Below are positions 1 to 9,777 of a stretch of DNA of 64,000 nt, in pieces. The DNA comes from Methylococcales bacterium (GTDB taxonomy: Bacteria > Pseudomonadota > Gammaproteobacteria > Methylococcales > Methylomonadaceae), in NCBI GenBank assembly GCA_026398895.1, contig JAPLRZ010000048.1:1-64000 (forward strand). Reading direction: 5' to 3'. A model generated the notes under the pieces. The model saw nothing but the letters and a program-made list of their open reading frames with translations. It was not told the DNA's origin and did no database searches. Position numbers and translations under genes: made by a program. Each line of letters begins with the position of its first letter. Position 1 is the stretch's first letter.

Positions 1-369
1 AATCCGTTTTTTCAATACCTTACTGATTAATCGCTTTTCTTGCAACTTTGACTTAGACCTGAATTTGATTAAATCCTCACCTCTTTATGAGCAGATTTGT
101 AAGTTCGGGGCTGTGTCTTATTAAAACTGTCCGAACCATTGCAGTAAGGCATCACATGAATAACACAGTGGTGTTTGCCAGATGACTGTCTAACGCCGTC
201 ATACTGTTCTGTCCAGCGTTTCATATTCACCAATAAGTTCTTAGTAACAAGTAAGGATGTATTGCTTAACGTTGGAGGTCAGGCTTTGCCTGACTTGCAA
301 GCAAAGCTTGCACTCCTAAATACACGCAAACTTATTGTCACGCACTTAACACGGATACCTCATTTACGA
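1..369. other. Left-edge intergenic stretch, no confident gene
   Basis: This stretch lies downstream of mfd, which is on the minus strand. A frame is open from the window edge to a TAA at 122-124 on the plus strand (about 40 codons). It could be the 3' end of a gene cut by the window, but no family is recognisable and chance is possible. The rest contains a palindromic repeat (274-317) and no convincing coding signal. Confidence 0.4.
274..317. repeat. Palindromic repeat with GGAG...CTCC ends
   Basis: Two adjacent hairpins, GTCAGGC-ttt-GCCTGAC and TGCAAGC-aaa-GCTTGCA, are enclosed by GGAG at the left and CTCC at the right. A diverged copy occurs at 17867-17907, so this is a dispersed repeat. 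The terminal tetranucleotides match those of REP-type elements. Confidence 0.7.
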
Positions 370-3300
370 CTATGGGCTTAGCTTTTGCAATAACTCGGTA
401 ATAAACGTTACTTTTTGTTCAACGCTGGTGAAGTTTTGGATAAAGCGTAATTTATCCGCGCCATCAAATTTATAGACTTGGGCTTGGGTTTGAATTAAAT
501 GAATGAGTTGTTCGGCGTTGATAGTGGGTTGGGCGGTGAAGATAATGCGTCCACCGTTGGCGTTGGCTTCTATTTTTTTGATACCTAGCGACTGTGCTTG
601 TTGTTTGAGTTCGGTGATGCTGAATAAGGTTTTGACAGGTTCGGGTAGTAAGCCAAAACGGTCGATCATTTCGATTTGTAGCTCACGCAAATCGGCGGTG
701 GTTTCAGTGTTGGAAAGTCGTTTGTATAGCACTAAACGCAGATGGACATCAGGCAAATAATCTTCGGGAATTAACGCAGCAGCTTGTAAATCGACTTCCG
801 CGCCTTTGTCCATTGGCGTATCGAGTTCGGGTTGTTTACCAGATTTTAACGCAGTAACCGCACGTTCTAGCAATTCGCTGTACAGGGAAAAACCGATTTC
901 TTGAATTTGCCCGCTTTGTTCATCGCCCAATAATTCACCCGCGCCGCGTATTTCCATATCGTGCGACGATAACATAAAACCCGCGCCTAATTCTCCAGAG
1001 GCTTCGACAGCTTCTAGGCGTTTTTGCGCGTCTTTGCTCATTAACGACTTGGGTGGCACAATAAAATAAGCATAAGCACGATGATGTGAGCGTCCAACTC
1101 GACCGCGTAGTTGATGCAGTTGCGCTAAACCCAATTTATCAGCGCGGTTGATGATGATGGTGTTGGCACTGGGAATGTCGATACCGCTTTCAATGATGGT
1201 GGAACATAGCAGCAAATTAAAACGCTGGTGATAAAAATCCCGCATGATACGTTCCAATTCACGTTCTGGCATTTGTCCGTGCGCTGATTCTATCCGCGCT
1301 TCTGGGATTAACACCGCCAGTTCTACCGCCATTTTATCCATGCTTTTGACATCGTTATGCAGGAAAAATACCTGCCCGCCGCGTTTAATTTCGCGCAAAC
1401 AGGCTTCTTTGATTTGTGAGTCTATCCATTCGCTGATGAAGGTTTTGATAACGTGGCGATTAGGCGGCGGACTGGCAATAATGGAAATGTCGCGTAGTCC
1501 CGCCATTGCCATATTCAATGTACGCGGAATCGGTGTGGCAGTGAGTGTCAGCATATCCAGCTCATGACGCATTTTTTTGAAATGTTCTTTTTGCCGTACT
1601 CCAAAACGATGTTCTTCATCAATAACCACTAAACCTAGGGCTTTGTATTTCAGCTCTTTGGATAATAAGGTGTGCGTGCCAATGATAATATCGATTTGCC
1701 CTTGCGCCAGTTGTTCAGCAAGTTGTTTTTGCTGTTTGGGACTGACAAAACGCGACAGCACTTCTACTTTTATCGCCCAATCAGCGAATCGATCTTGAAA
1801 ATTTTGATAATGTTGTTGGGCAAGTAGGGTGGTTGGCACTAATACCGCGACTTGTTTGCCATTTTGTACCGCGATAAATGCGGCTCGCATTGATACTTCA
1901 GTTTTACCAAAACCGACATCGCCACAGATAACTCTGTCCATTGGTTGCGGACTGACCATGTCTGTTAAAATGGCTTCGATAGCGGATTGTTGGTCGGGGG
2001 TTTCTTCAAACGGAAAGGCATCGGCAAAAGCTTGGTAATCTTCGTTGTCGATGACAAAGGCATGACCTTGTTTAACCGCACGTTTAGCGTGAATTTCTAA
2101 TAATTCAGCCGCCACATCATGAATACGTTCAATGGCTTTTTTCTTGAGTTTTTGCCACGCATCGCCGCCTAATTTGTGTAACGGTGCGTCTTCGGGATTC
2201 ATGCCCGTGTAGCGACTTATAACGTGTAAGGAGGCGACGGGAACATAGAGTTTGTCTTTGTTGGCATATTCCAGCATTAAAAATTCGCTGGTAATGCCGC
2301 CGACGGTTAGTGTCTGTAATCCTAAATAACGCCCAACACCGTGTTCTTGATGCACAACAGGTGAACCAATGCTCAATTCATTGAGATTATTGACAATATT
2401 TTCCAACTCTCGTGCGGCTGATTTTCGCCGTCTGCGGCGTTGCTCAACTTTTTCATTGGACAGTTGGTTTTCGGTGATGATAGCAATGCTGGGAGAGTCC
2501 AGCACTAAACCTTGGTCTATCGGTGCAACTAGCAAACACGGTGAGCTGTTGGATTTTAAAAATCCTTGCCAATTATCGACCTGTTTAGTGGTGATTTTAT
2601 AGCTGCGTAATTTGTCGGCTAAGACTTCTCTGCGTCCTGCGGATTCAGCAACAAACAGGATTTTGCCCTGAAAATCTTGAACAAATTGCTGTAAGGCATG
2701 GGCGGGTTCTGGCAGTTTGGCGTTGATGATTAAATCGGCTAGGGCAGGGCGTGTGTCATCGGCAACAGGATTGGCTAATACAATACGCGCAAAGCCATCG
2801 ACTGTTTGCGCTATTTCAGCCGCTGATAAAAACAAGTGTTCTGGTTTAAGTAACGGGCGTTCAATATCGTATTTGCGTTGTTCAAAACGCTCTTCGGCTT
2901 CGCTGTAAAATGCACGGCTATAATCATTAAAGGTTTCTGGCAATACCAATACAGCGGTTTGTGGCAAATAATCGAATAAGGTTGCCGTGCGTTCAACAAA
3001 CAGCGGCAGGTAATATTCAATGCCGTTGGGAGTTATGCCTTTGCTGACATCAACATACAGAGTATTTTTCGCACTGGCGTTAGGGAAATAGTCGCGAAAT
3101 GATTGGCGAAAATGTTTGATGGACTCATCAGTAAACGGAAATTCGTGCGCTGGAAATAATTGAATCTGGTCGATTTTTTCTAAGGATAACTGGGTTTCAG
3201 GATCAAATGTCCGTATGGTATCGATTTCTTCATCCCATAACTCGATACGAAACGGCGTATTACTGCCCATCGGGAATATATCAATAATTGCACCGCGTAT

Positions 3301-3801
3301 TGCAAATTCAGCATGGCTGTAGACTTGAGAAACGCATTGATAACCGACACTTTCCAACTTCAAGCGGTTAAGTTCCAGATTAAAATCATCGCCGACTTTT
3401 ATCGCGAAACTATTGGCTAAAACGTGTTCTCGTGGTGCGAGTTTGTGCATCAGTGTGTTGACCGACACCACCAACGCGCCACGTTTAACTTCGGGCAACA
3501 ACACCAATGTTTTTAAACGTTCGGAAATAATTTCAGGCAGCGGTGAAAATACATCGTAAGGCAAGGTTTCCCAGTCGGGAAAATGCAGTATTGGATATTG
3601 TTGCTGTGAAAAAAACGCCAGTTCTTGGATAAGCTGTAAAGCAATCTGATTGTCGGGAGTGACAATGACAAATAAACGCTTTTCTTGGTCTATGGCATTG
3701 GCTAATGCCAAGGATTCAGCACAACCAGTTAAGCCAGACCAGAGAATGCTTTGTTGCTTGTTTTGCGGAATGGGGAGATGAGGAATCGGCGTGTTAGCCA
3801 T
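370..3801 (-). CDS. mfd: Transcription-repair coupling factor Mfd
   Basis: Mfd is a DNA translocase that displaces RNA polymerase stalled at template lesions and recruits UvrA for nucleotide excision repair. The 1143-residue protein has the full family length. A UvrB-homology region is at the N terminus. The RNA polymerase interaction domain lies around residue 480-560 (HGVGRYLGL). The superfamily 2 translocase module follows, with Walker A GDVGFGKTE near 625, DEEH near 728 and the QLRGRVGR motif near 900. A TRCF C-terminal domain closes the protein. The ATG is the first start upstream of the conserved N terminus. The gene appears intact and is followed by repeats. Identity is secure. Confidence 0.98.
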   Translation of the reverse strand: MANTPIPHLPIPQNKQQSILWSGLTGCAESLALANAIDQEKRLFVIVTPDNQIALQLIQELAFFSQQQYPILHFPDWETLPYDVFSPLPEIISERLKTLVLLPEVKRGALVVSVNTLMHKLAPREHVLANSFAIKVGDDFNLELNRLKLESVGYQCVSQVYSHAEFAIRGAIIDIFPMGSNTPFRIELWDEEIDTIRTFDPETQLSLEKIDQIQLFPAHEFPFTDESIKHFRQSFRDYFPNASAKNTLYVDVSKGITPNGIEYYLPLFVERTATLFDYLPQTAVLVLPETFNDYSRAFYSEAEERFEQRKYDIERPLLKPEHLFLSAAEIAQTVDGFARIVLANPVADDTRPALADLIINAKLPEPAHALQQFVQDFQGKILFVAESAGRREVLADKLRSYKITTKQVDNWQGFLKSNSSPCLLVAPIDQGLVLDSPSIAIITENQLSNEKVEQRRRRRKSAARELENIVNNLNELSIGSPVVHQEHGVGRYLGLQTLTVGGITSEFLMLEYANKDKLYVPVASLHVISRYTGMNPEDAPLHKLGGDAWQKLKKKAIERIHDVAAELLEIHAKRAVKQGHAFVIDNEDYQAFADAFPFEETPDQQSAIEAILTDMVSPQPMDRVICGDVGFGKTEVSMRAAFIAVQNGKQVAVLVPTTLLAQQHYQNFQDRFADWAIKVEVLSRFVSPKQQKQLAEQLAQGQIDIIIGTHTLLSKELKYKALGLVVIDEEHRFGVRQKEHFKKMRHELDMLTLTATPIPRTLNMAMAGLRDISIIASPPPNRHVIKTFISEWIDSQIKEACLREIKRGGQVFFLHNDVKSMDKMAVELAVLIPEARIESAHGQMPERELERIMRDFYHQRFNLLLCSTIIESGIDIPSANTIIINRADKLGLAQLHQLRGRVGRSHHRAYAYFIVPPKSLMSKDAQKRLEAVEASGELGAGFMLSSHDMEIRGAGELLGDEQSGQIQEIGFSLYSELLERAVTALKSGKQPELDTPMDKGAEVDLQAAALIPEDYLPDVHLRLVLYKRLSNTETTADLRELQIEMIDRFGLLPEPVKTLFSITELKQQAQSLGIKKIEANANGGRIIFTAQPTINAEQLIHLIQTQAQVYKFDGADKLRFIQNFTSVEQKVTFITELLQKLSP

Positions 3802-3845
3802 AGATTTTATTTGCTGCTGAGTTGTTGTGTGACACCGCGCTTATC

Positions 3846-3881
3846 GTACGCACGGACGGATTTAATCAATCCGCCCTCTAC
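3846..3881. repeat. Palindromic repeat between mfd and BON gene
   Basis: The core is GGACGGATT-taatc-AATCCGCCC and the right end reads CTCTAC. It resembles the GTAG...CTAC class of repeats found elsewhere in the window. It lies upstream of mfd and downstream of the BON-domain gene. Confidence 0.5.
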
Positions 3882-3890
3882 AGTTTTTAA

Positions 3891-4205
3891 TCATTTTATG
3901 ACTAGGCTGTTATTAACGACTCTAACCCCTTTAACGGTTCTTACTACCTGTACAGCTCTTGTTGCAACATCGCTGGAATTAACAAAGCCGCTGAGTTGTA
4001 CCGCGCCTTTGAAGGTTGTCACGGTAATGTCTAGCAGTTTGAGTCTGGAATCACCCAAAATAGCCGCTTTAACTTTGGTCGTTATCATTGAATCATCAAA
4101 ATATTCACCCGTACTTTCAGTCACTTTGCTACCCGCACAACCCGCAACGGACATAATCAAAAAGAGAGCCAACAAAAACCGCGTTATCAAATTTAATTTA
4201 CTCAT
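3891..4205 (-). CDS. BON-domain lipoprotein
   Basis: This is a small predicted outer-membrane or periplasmic lipoprotein of 104 residues. The N terminus is a signal peptide ending in the lipobox VAGC (Cys around residue 23). The rest is one BON domain (about residues 35-103), with alternating strands and the typical VVRTVKGVRVVNNSL ending. BON domains bind phospholipid surfaces, as in OsmY and DolP. This copy has one domain, whereas OsmY and DolP have two. It is probably a single-gene unit upstream of mfd. The exact role is not known. Confidence 0.85.
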   Translation of the reverse strand: MSKLNLITRFLLALFLIMSVAGCAGSKVTESTGEYFDDSMITTKVKAAILGDSRLKLLDITVTTFKGAVQLSGFVNSSDVATRAVQVVRTVKGVRVVNNSLVIK

Positions 4206-4392
4206 AATATTTTTAGTTTACGTTATGAAAAGACAGGCAATAGTGGCTGTTTAATGATCCAAACAGTATGCCACTTACATTACAAGAAGCTGATTAATCC
4301 TAAACTCTGCTGACAAATAAAATCAGTCACGCTTAGCATTATAACCCAGTGCCTTATTTTTACCGATAGTCACACAAGTGGATAAGTGTGGC

Positions 4393-4860
4393 TCAGCGAT
4401 GATAAGGGTGATTATGCAGAATGCTCCACGCGCGATAAAGCTGTTCAGCGACGATAATACGCACCAGTGGATGAGGGAAAGTGAGTTTTGATAAGCTCCA
4501 TGATTCACGCGCCAGTTGTTTGACTTCATCGGCTAAGCCTTCAGGGCCGCCAATGAGTAAAGAGACTGATTGCCCGCTTGCTAACCAACGCTGCATGGAT
4601 TGCGCCAATTCTGGGGTTGTCCACGGTTTACCTGGAATGTCTAAAGTCAACACATGAGTGCCTTGTGGCATAGCGGCAATCATGCGTTCACCTTCTTCTT
4701 TGACTATGCGGGCAATATCGGTATTTTTACCGCGTTTACCAGCGGGAATTTCCTTCAATACCAGCTCGCATTCACGCGGTAAACGCTTGGCATATTCATC
4801 GTAGCCTTGCTGCACCCAGCTAGGCATACGATTACCGACACAAATCAAATTTATCTGCAC
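4393..4860 (-). CDS. rlmH: 23S rRNA pseudouridine-1915 N3-methyltransferase RlmH
   Basis: RlmH methylates pseudouridine 1915 in helix 69 of 23S rRNA, using S-adenosylmethionine and acting on 70S ribosomes. The 155-residue length is standard. The SPOUT-class SAM site LLIGGPEGL (about residues 101-109) and the C-terminal [17 protein letters not shown] are diagnostic. The start is a GTG that overlaps the stop of the upstream TM2 gene by one base (TAGTG), so the two genes are probably translationally coupled. The common rsfS neighbour is not seen here. Confidence 0.97.
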   Translation of the reverse strand: MQINLICVGNRMPSWVQQGYDEYAKRLPRECELVLKEIPAGKRGKNTDIARIVKEEGERMIAAMPQGTHVLTLDIPGKPWTTPELAQSMQRWLASGQSVSLLIGGPEGLADEVKQLARESWSLSKLTFPHPLVRIIVAEQLYRAWSILHNHPYHR

Positions 4861-5306
4861 TATTTTAACGGACGACCTTTAGCATCTTTATTGATGTGTC
4901 CTGCAAACAGTAATACGGCATCTATAAATCCCCACAACGCGCCATAGCCTACAGTGAGCGCGGTAAGAGCGAGTTGTGCAAAACCCAAGGTATAAAACCT
5001 ATTCCATTTCCATTCAAACGGAAGCGAAAAACCTAAATAAAATCGGTGCGCTCCTGTAAACCCTAACAGTAATGCTAAGGTGGCAGCCACATATTTGTAT
5101 TTAACGGCTTTGGGTGGCTCTAAATAAGCACCCACTAATTTAATGTTCATGGCAGTGGTGTTGTCTGTATCGAAGTAAACATCGTCGCCTTGGTCAGGTG
5201 GTACGTTGAGTTGCCAGCCTTGCAAATCAAAGGCAAAAAACTGTTCTTCACTTTTAATGACTCCCGATTGGGTTTCGGGATCGTAGCTTTCGATGTGTCC
5301 AATCAT
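4860..5306 (-). CDS. Membrane protein: cold-shock-like domain plus TM2 domain
   Basis: The first 60 residues look like an OB-fold cold-shock-type domain ([17 protein letters not shown], then FFAFD and VYFDTD). About residues 70-140 form a TM2 domain: two membrane helices around [12 protein letters not shown] and a GFIDAVLLF segment. The conserved G-x-HRFYLG element is clear. TM2 proteins of this type are widespread in gammaproteobacteria, but their function is not established. The stop codon overlaps the rlmH start by one base, which suggests an operon. Confidence 0.8.
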   Translation of the reverse strand: MIGHIESYDPETQSGVIKSEEQFFAFDLQGWQLNVPPDQGDDVYFDTDNTTAMNIKLVGAYLEPPKAVKYKYVAATLALLLGFTGAHRFYLGFSLPFEWKWNRFYTLGFAQLALTALTVGYGALWGFIDAVLLFAGHINKDAKGRPLK

Positions 5307-5336
5307 TATGTATATCCTGTGTTATTTTTATAATTA

Positions 5337-5783
5337 TTATTGTGTATCTTGCAAACGTACTGCCAATACGTCACACGGTGCATAATGCAAAACACCGTTA
5401 GCCGTTGACCCTAGCAATAAAGCCAATCCATGCCGACCATGAGAGCCAACAATAATTAAATCAACTTTATTTTCTATGGCGATACGGATAATTTCTGTTT
5501 TAGGGCTACCCATTTCTAACCATTGATCATTTTTGGCAATCGTCAGTTGTTTGGCAAGTGTCGCTAATCGGGTTTTCGCCCCAGCCATCAGCTCGGCAGT
5601 TAAGTCCATATTAAAAGGAATATCCGCACCATAACCCACATCGGTAATTGGCAAACTATCGACCACATGAACAATGCTGAGTTTTGCCTGATAACGAGTT
5701 GCTAGTTCTTGAGCGCGATCAATGACGGGATCACACTGTTCAAAAAAATCCACCGCCAGTAATATATGTTTGTAATTATCCAT
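5337..5783 (-). CDS. Universal stress protein, UspA family
   Basis: This is a 148-residue single-domain UspA-fold protein. It starts HILLAVDFFE and carries the ATP-binding signature GSHGRHGLALLLGS near the C terminus, in the G-2x-G-9x-G-S/T pattern. It therefore probably binds ATP. An ATG four codons further upstream is also possible. The internal ATG is preferred because GGAG lies about 8 bases before it and nothing similar precedes the first one. It is transcribed in the same direction as the TM2 gene and may be in one unit with it. Confidence 0.88.
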   Translation of the reverse strand: MDNYKHILLAVDFFEQCDPVIDRAQELATRYQAKLSIVHVVDSLPITDVGYGADIPFNMDLTAELMAGAKTRLATLAKQLTIAKNDQWLEMGSPKTEIIRIAIENKVDLIIVGSHGRHGLALLLGSTANGVLHYAPCDVLAVRLQDTQ

Positions 5784-5807
5784 TGATTTCTCCATGTAAC
5801 GATAGCA

Positions 5808-6302
5808 TCAGGAAACAATCATAGCCGTTACCCAATAAGAGATTAGTAAATATAAAAATGCCAGACCCAAACCAAAACTAAGGCTTTCTTCCAGCGCGTT
5901 ACGCATGATATGCCCAGTTATTATCCAATACCAAATAATTAAAGCGATCATCACCAAAAATGCCAATGTCCCACCTTGACCAAGGCTCATAGCAGTAATG
6001 ACGGGTAACATAAAAATTCCGATTAGCGTATCTGTGCCTAATAAGGCGGTCGTTGTTTGATAAAATCGTGGCATTTTTCGACTAAAAAATAAACTAATCC
6101 AGCTAAATCCTCCAATGAGTAACACGCCAACAATGGCTTTCAATAACGCACTAAACCAGTAAATACTGAGGTTTGATTGCAAAAAATTGACTAAAAGATT
6201 AGCAACAAGCACTATTTTCAGTAAATTGATGGAGTGGGGCAAATCCTGCGGTGCTTTTTTGAGCTGGCAGATGTCAAACAATGACTTTATCAGATTAAAC
6301 AT
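5808..6302 (-). CDS. Yip1-like integral membrane protein
   Basis: This is a polytopic membrane protein of about 164 residues with five likely membrane helices. The N terminus MFNLIKSLFDI resembles bacterial Yip1-family proteins. The ATG at 6302 is chosen over a TTG six codons upstream because homologous proteins start at a similar motif. No catalytic residues are visible and the function is unknown. It is followed 24 bases later by the universal stress protein gene. Confidence 0.65.
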   Translation of the reverse strand: MFNLIKSLFDICQLKKAPQDLPHSINLLKIVLVANLLVNFLQSNLSIYWFSALLKAIVGVLLIGGFSWISLFFSRKMPRFYQTTTALLGTDTLIGIFMLPVITAMSLGQGGTLAFLVMIALIIWYWIITGHIMRNALEESLSFGLGLAFLYLLISYWVTAMIVS

Positions 6303-6372
6303 ATTTTTTACGCATAGCAAAGTTTAAAGGGCAGTATAAAAAAGGAGTGTTTAACCAGAGATAGATTTCTCG

Positions 6373-7332
6373 CTAAACGTCAGTAAACACGCCAAAATCC
6401 ATTATACGTTGATAGCGTTTTTCCAGTAGTTCGTCTAGCGTTTGTTGTTGTAATTCCGCTAAATGACGCAACAAGACTTCTTTTAAATTGGCTGAAATAG
6501 TTTCAAAGTCACGATGACCACCGCCTAGAGGCTCTCTAACCACCTCATCTAAGAAACCTTGTTCACGAATACGGTCGGAGGTAATACCCATTGCTTCTGC
6601 TGCGTTAGGGATTTTTTCTGGAGTTTTCCATAAAATTGCAGCGCAGCCTTCGGGAGAAATAACCGAATAAGTGCTGTATTCCAACATGATTAAGCGATCA
6701 CCCACGCCTATCGCTAACGCGCCGCCTGAACCACCTTCACCAATAATAGTACAGATAATCGGTGTTTTGAGTTTTGCCATTTCAAATAAATTTCTGGCAA
6801 TCGCTTCACTTTGTCCGCGTTCTTCGGCACCGATACCAGGGTATGCACCTGGGGTATCAATTAAGCATAAGATGGGCAATCCAAAATGTTCTGCCATTTT
6901 CATCACACGCAAGGCTTTACGATAACCTTCAGGGCGGGGCATACCAAAATTACGATAAATTTTTTCTTTGGTATCACGTCCTTTTTGATGCCCGATTATC
7001 ATCACTGCTTGTCCGTCGAGACGCGCCAAACCGCATACAATAGCAGGATCATCAGCGTAGGCTCTATCGCCGTGTAGTTCGTGAAATTCGGTGAATAAGT
7101 GTTCCACATAATCCAGCGTGTAAGGTCTTCCTGGGTGTCTTGAAACTTGGGATATTTGCCAGTCTGATAAATTGGCAAATATAGACTCAGTCAATGCTTG
7201 ACTTCTATCCTCTAGCTGTCTTAGTGCGTCAGAAATATTGATGTTGTTATCAGACTGCACGTTGCGCAATTCTTTTATTTTTGCTTCTAGTTCAGCGATA
7301 GGTTGTTCAAAGTCGAGAAATTTTAAATCCAT
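6373..7332 (-). CDS. accA: Acetyl-CoA carboxylase carboxyltransferase alpha subunit
   Basis: AccA pairs with AccD to move the carboxyl group from carboxybiotin to acetyl-CoA, the committed step of fatty acid synthesis. The 319-residue length is typical. A coiled N terminus ([17 protein letters not shown]) precedes the crotonase-like fold, with the conserved segments [28 protein letters not shown] and [11 protein letters not shown]. The gene stands alone on the minus strand with a non-coding gap on each side. It also supplies malonyl-CoA for the polyene pathway encoded further right, though the two loci are not linked. Confidence 0.98.
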   Translation of the reverse strand: MDLKFLDFEQPIAELEAKIKELRNVQSDNNINISDALRQLEDRSQALTESIFANLSDWQISQVSRHPGRPYTLDYVEHLFTEFHELHGDRAYADDPAIVCGLARLDGQAVMIIGHQKGRDTKEKIYRNFGMPRPEGYRKALRVMKMAEHFGLPILCLIDTPGAYPGIGAEERGQSEAIARNLFEMAKLKTPIICTIIGEGGSGGALAIGVGDRLIMLEYSTYSVISPEGCAAILWKTPEKIPNAAEAMGITSDRIREQGFLDEVVREPLGGGHRDFETISANLKEVLLRHLAELQQQTLDELLEKRYQRIMDFGVFTDV

Positions 7333-7422
7333 AGCGAAAGTATCTGGGAATTGTGAAGGTGAGTTAGGTGGGGAATTCTATAGAAATAAGGGATAAGGTA
7401 CAAGGTGCGTATCGAGACAGTG

Positions 7423-8562
7423 TTAATTAATAACCTGCCAAATTACAAATTTAGCATTACTTGCTATCACTGTGCAGTTACCAAACAGCCGTTTAAGGTC
7501 TTGATGATAGGCTAAATGGCGATTACCTATCACCCAACATTCGCCACCTTGTTTTAATATTTTTTTCGCCTGTTTAAATAACTGAGTGGCAATCTGATCG
7601 CCAATAGTATTTTGTTGATGAAAGGGAGGATTGCATAAAATCAAATCCGTTGATCGTTCAGTAAAGTCGCTTAAACCATCACTGACTTGAAAATCTGCCG
7701 CGCGGGTTTTGCCAAATGCCCGATAAAAATTTTCCTGAGCAGAGGCAACTGCCATAAATGATTCATCAACAAAATAAAGGGTTGCGTTGGGATTGCGTTC
7801 GGCAGCAATCAATCCAACCACACCATTACCACAGCCCAAATCAATAATATCTGTCGCCTTAGGTTTAATGGGTAGATGCTGTAGGAAAAACCGTGTACCG
7901 ATGTCGAGATGATCACGCGAGAACACATTGGCATGATTGCTTAGCCAATAATCGGTATTTTCTAGCTGATATTCAATGGGATAGGGGTTGCTTGGAATCA
8001 CCAAGTTTTCATCAAAGGTGACAAAAATAAGCCGTGCTTTTTTCTTGGCTAACGAGGTACTGGTTTGACCTAACAAGCGTTCTAACAATTTCCACACCGA
8101 CGGCGGTAACGCTTTAACCATACCCGCGACAATAATTTTTGTGTCAGGACAACAATGTGGACGTAAGCGTATTAATTGGTCTTCCAATAATGCCAGTGTT
8201 TTCGGTACTTTAATCACCACCCAAGTAAACACGCCGTCTAATTTTTCCAAACTGTGTGCCAATTTAACGGATTGTTCAGGCAGATTATTGTGTAGCAGAT
8301 TAAGCCGTGTCGCTTGCTGTGATAAATAGGAGTCAGACAACGACTGGGGGTTAAGCTGATTTAAGGTCACTGCCAACGCACCGAAAGTATCATTAACAAT
8401 CAACACACGATCATTGGTGGTAAATGAGTGTTCGGCAAGCGTATCCAACACATACTCATCAGCCGCATCCCACGCGCGTAATAATTCACGCGGACGATAC
8501 GGCAAACGGTGCAGAATAAAACTGCCTTGTGGAGCTGTGAGTGTGTGATCTAAATACGACAT
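7423..8562 (-). CDS. rlmG: 23S rRNA guanine-1835 N2-methyltransferase RlmG
   Basis: RlmG methylates G1835 of 23S rRNA. The protein has 379 residues, as usual for the family. It has two tandem Rossmann-like halves: a degenerate N-terminal half and a catalytic C-terminal half with the SAM-binding segment IIDLGCGNGVVGL (about residue 240) and the N6/N2-MTase motif NPPFHQ near residue 314. The related RsmC has the same architecture. The C-terminal motif and overall sequence favour RlmG. A palindromic repeat lies directly upstream. Confidence 0.88.
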   Translation of the reverse strand: MSYLDHTLTAPQGSFILHRLPYRPRELLRAWDAADEYVLDTLAEHSFTTNDRVLIVNDTFGALAVTLNQLNPQSLSDSYLSQQATRLNLLHNNLPEQSVKLAHSLEKLDGVFTWVVIKVPKTLALLEDQLIRLRPHCCPDTKIIVAGMVKALPPSVWKLLERLLGQTSTSLAKKKARLIFVTFDENLVIPSNPYPIEYQLENTDYWLSNHANVFSRDHLDIGTRFFLQHLPIKPKATDIIDLGCGNGVVGLIAAERNPNATLYFVDESFMAVASAQENFYRAFGKTRAADFQVSDGLSDFTERSTDLILCNPPFHQQNTIGDQIATQLFKQAKKILKQGGECWVIGNRHLAYHQDLKRLFGNCTVIASNAKFVIWQVIN

Positions 8563-8573
8563 GAGTTATTACT

Positions 8574-8647
8574 GGAGTCCAAAACTTGTTTTGGATTCTT
8601 AATATTGGTAAGAGAGAAGCTGGAATACAAACCAAGGTTTGTACTCC
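8574..8647. repeat. Pair of GGAG...CTCC palindromic repeats
   Basis: Two palindromes are about 24 bases apart. The first has GGAGTCCAAAAC pairing with GTTTTGGATTC. The second has GGAATACAAACC pairing with GGTTTGTACTCC. Both types recur at 51325, 53640, 63408 and 63553. The pair lies between rlmG and efpL. It could form a transcript hairpin, but there is no T-run typical of an intrinsic terminator. Confidence 0.75.
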
Positions 8648-8653
8648 AAATTA

Positions 8654-9220
8654 TTAAGCCCGCGACATAAACTTACCTGTTTCAGTGTTCACTTTGATTA
8701 GCTCGTCGGTTTCCAGATATTCAGGTACTTGTACCTCAATGCCCGTGTTGAGTTTGGCCGTTTTAGTACGTCCTGCCGCAGTCGCACCTTTAATAGACGG
8801 CGCGGTTTCTATGATAGTCAACACCACTGAGGCAGGCAATTCAATCGTGATAACAGTATCGTCTACCAGTAACGCCACGATGCTTTCTAAACCTTCAGTT
8901 AAAAAGCCGATTTGCGCAGCGATGTCTTCACGGTCTAGGGCGTAAGGCGTGTAATCGTCGCTATTCATAAAAATAAAACTATCGCCATCTTGATAAGAAT
9001 ACTGCACTTTTACCCGTGCATAATCTGGCTCTTTAAACATATCCGTGCCTTTTAAAGATTCATCCAGCTTCTGCCCTGTTTTAAGATTGGTAAAACGGAT
9101 TTTATATAATGTCGATGCACCGCGTGAGGATGGATTTCTCACTTCTATTTGTTTAACGATATGAGCAACGCCATTAATTTCAACCACCGATCCTGTTTTT
9201 AATTCACTTGCTTTTAACAC
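8654..9220 (-). CDS. efpL: Elongation factor P-like protein EfpL (YeiP)
   Basis: This EF-P paralogue of 188 residues helps ribosomes through proline-rich and other stalling motifs. It has the three-domain KOW/OB/OB layout. The acceptor loop reads NPSSRGASTL. The Arg at the tip, in place of the Lys of canonical EF-P, is the hallmark of the EfpL/YeiP subfamily. The C terminus IEVQVPEYLETDELIKVNTETG is conserved. The tip Arg means that EpmA-type lysylation of this protein is not expected. Confidence 0.93.
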   Translation of the reverse strand: MLKASELKTGSVVEINGVAHIVKQIEVRNPSSRGASTLYKIRFTNLKTGQKLDESLKGTDMFKEPDYARVKVQYSYQDGDSFIFMNSDDYTPYALDREDIAAQIGFLTEGLESIVALLVDDTVITIELPASVVLTIIETAPSIKGATAAGRTKTAKLNTGIEVQVPEYLETDELIKVNTETGKFMSRA

Positions 9221-9350
9221 GTTTTTCCTTGAAATATAGTTAATTAAGGGCTAATCAATAAAGCCCAAATTGTAGTAATTTTTTAGCAAAAGCCAGTTTG
9301 TATAAATAACTCAAACCGCCGAGACTTTAAAAACCTCTGTAGTTTATTGA

Positions 9351-9743
9351 TTAGTTATCTTGCTGTTCTGGATTGTCGAGTTTTAATAGTTCGGCAATAA
9401 GCTCCATTTGAGCCGCTAATTGCGGTATTGCAGGAATTTTCCACGCTTTACCTACAATATGGGCGAGAATATTATTCAACCACGGCTTGTTAGATTTTGC
9501 CTGTTGAATAATAAATTGGTAGGATTGCTCATTGCTCATAATTCCGAAGCCATCCACCCAAACGTCTATCGGTTCTGCTTCACCGAAGAGCAGTGTTTGA
9601 ACGTGAGCTGTTCGCGCATCAAGATCAAAACGAAAAACTGTTAATTCGGCAATGCCTTTCAGTTTTATATTGGCGACCCACAAAATTAGTTTGATAGGAG
9701 CGCATTTTATAGCGAGTTTTAGTAAACTGGTTTTATAACTCAT
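9351..9743 (-). CDS. Conserved hypothetical protein, 130 residues
   Basis: No family is confidently recognised. The protein is soluble or peripherally membrane-bound, with a hydrophobic amphipathic N terminus (LILWVANIKLKGIAEL), an alternating strand region and a helical C terminus. The small size and amphipathic core could suit a lipid-binding (SCP2-like) or scaffold role, but this is only a guess. Codon use resembles the neighbouring core genes. The restriction-modification pair is inserted just to its left on the + map orientation. Confidence 0.6.
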   Translation of the reverse strand: MSYKTSLLKLAIKCAPIKLILWVANIKLKGIAELTVFRFDLDARTAHVQTLLFGEAEPIDVWVDGFGIMSNEQSYQFIIQQAKSNKPWLNNILAHIVGKAWKIPAIPQLAAQMELIAELLKLDNPEQQDN

Positions 9744-9777
9744 TTTTACCTCTATTTAGTATGGTATAACTGCTTGA

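Noticed and set aside
1-124. Partial gene at the left window edge
   Set aside because: Only about 40 open codons without a recognisable motif; not distinguishable from chance.
175-381. 68-residue plus-strand frame at the left edge
   Set aside because: It runs through the palindromic repeat and overlaps the mfd end; composition is not protein-like.
1244-2602. Plus-strand frames opposite mfd
   Set aside because: They are in the shadow of a clear mfd frame and show no family features.
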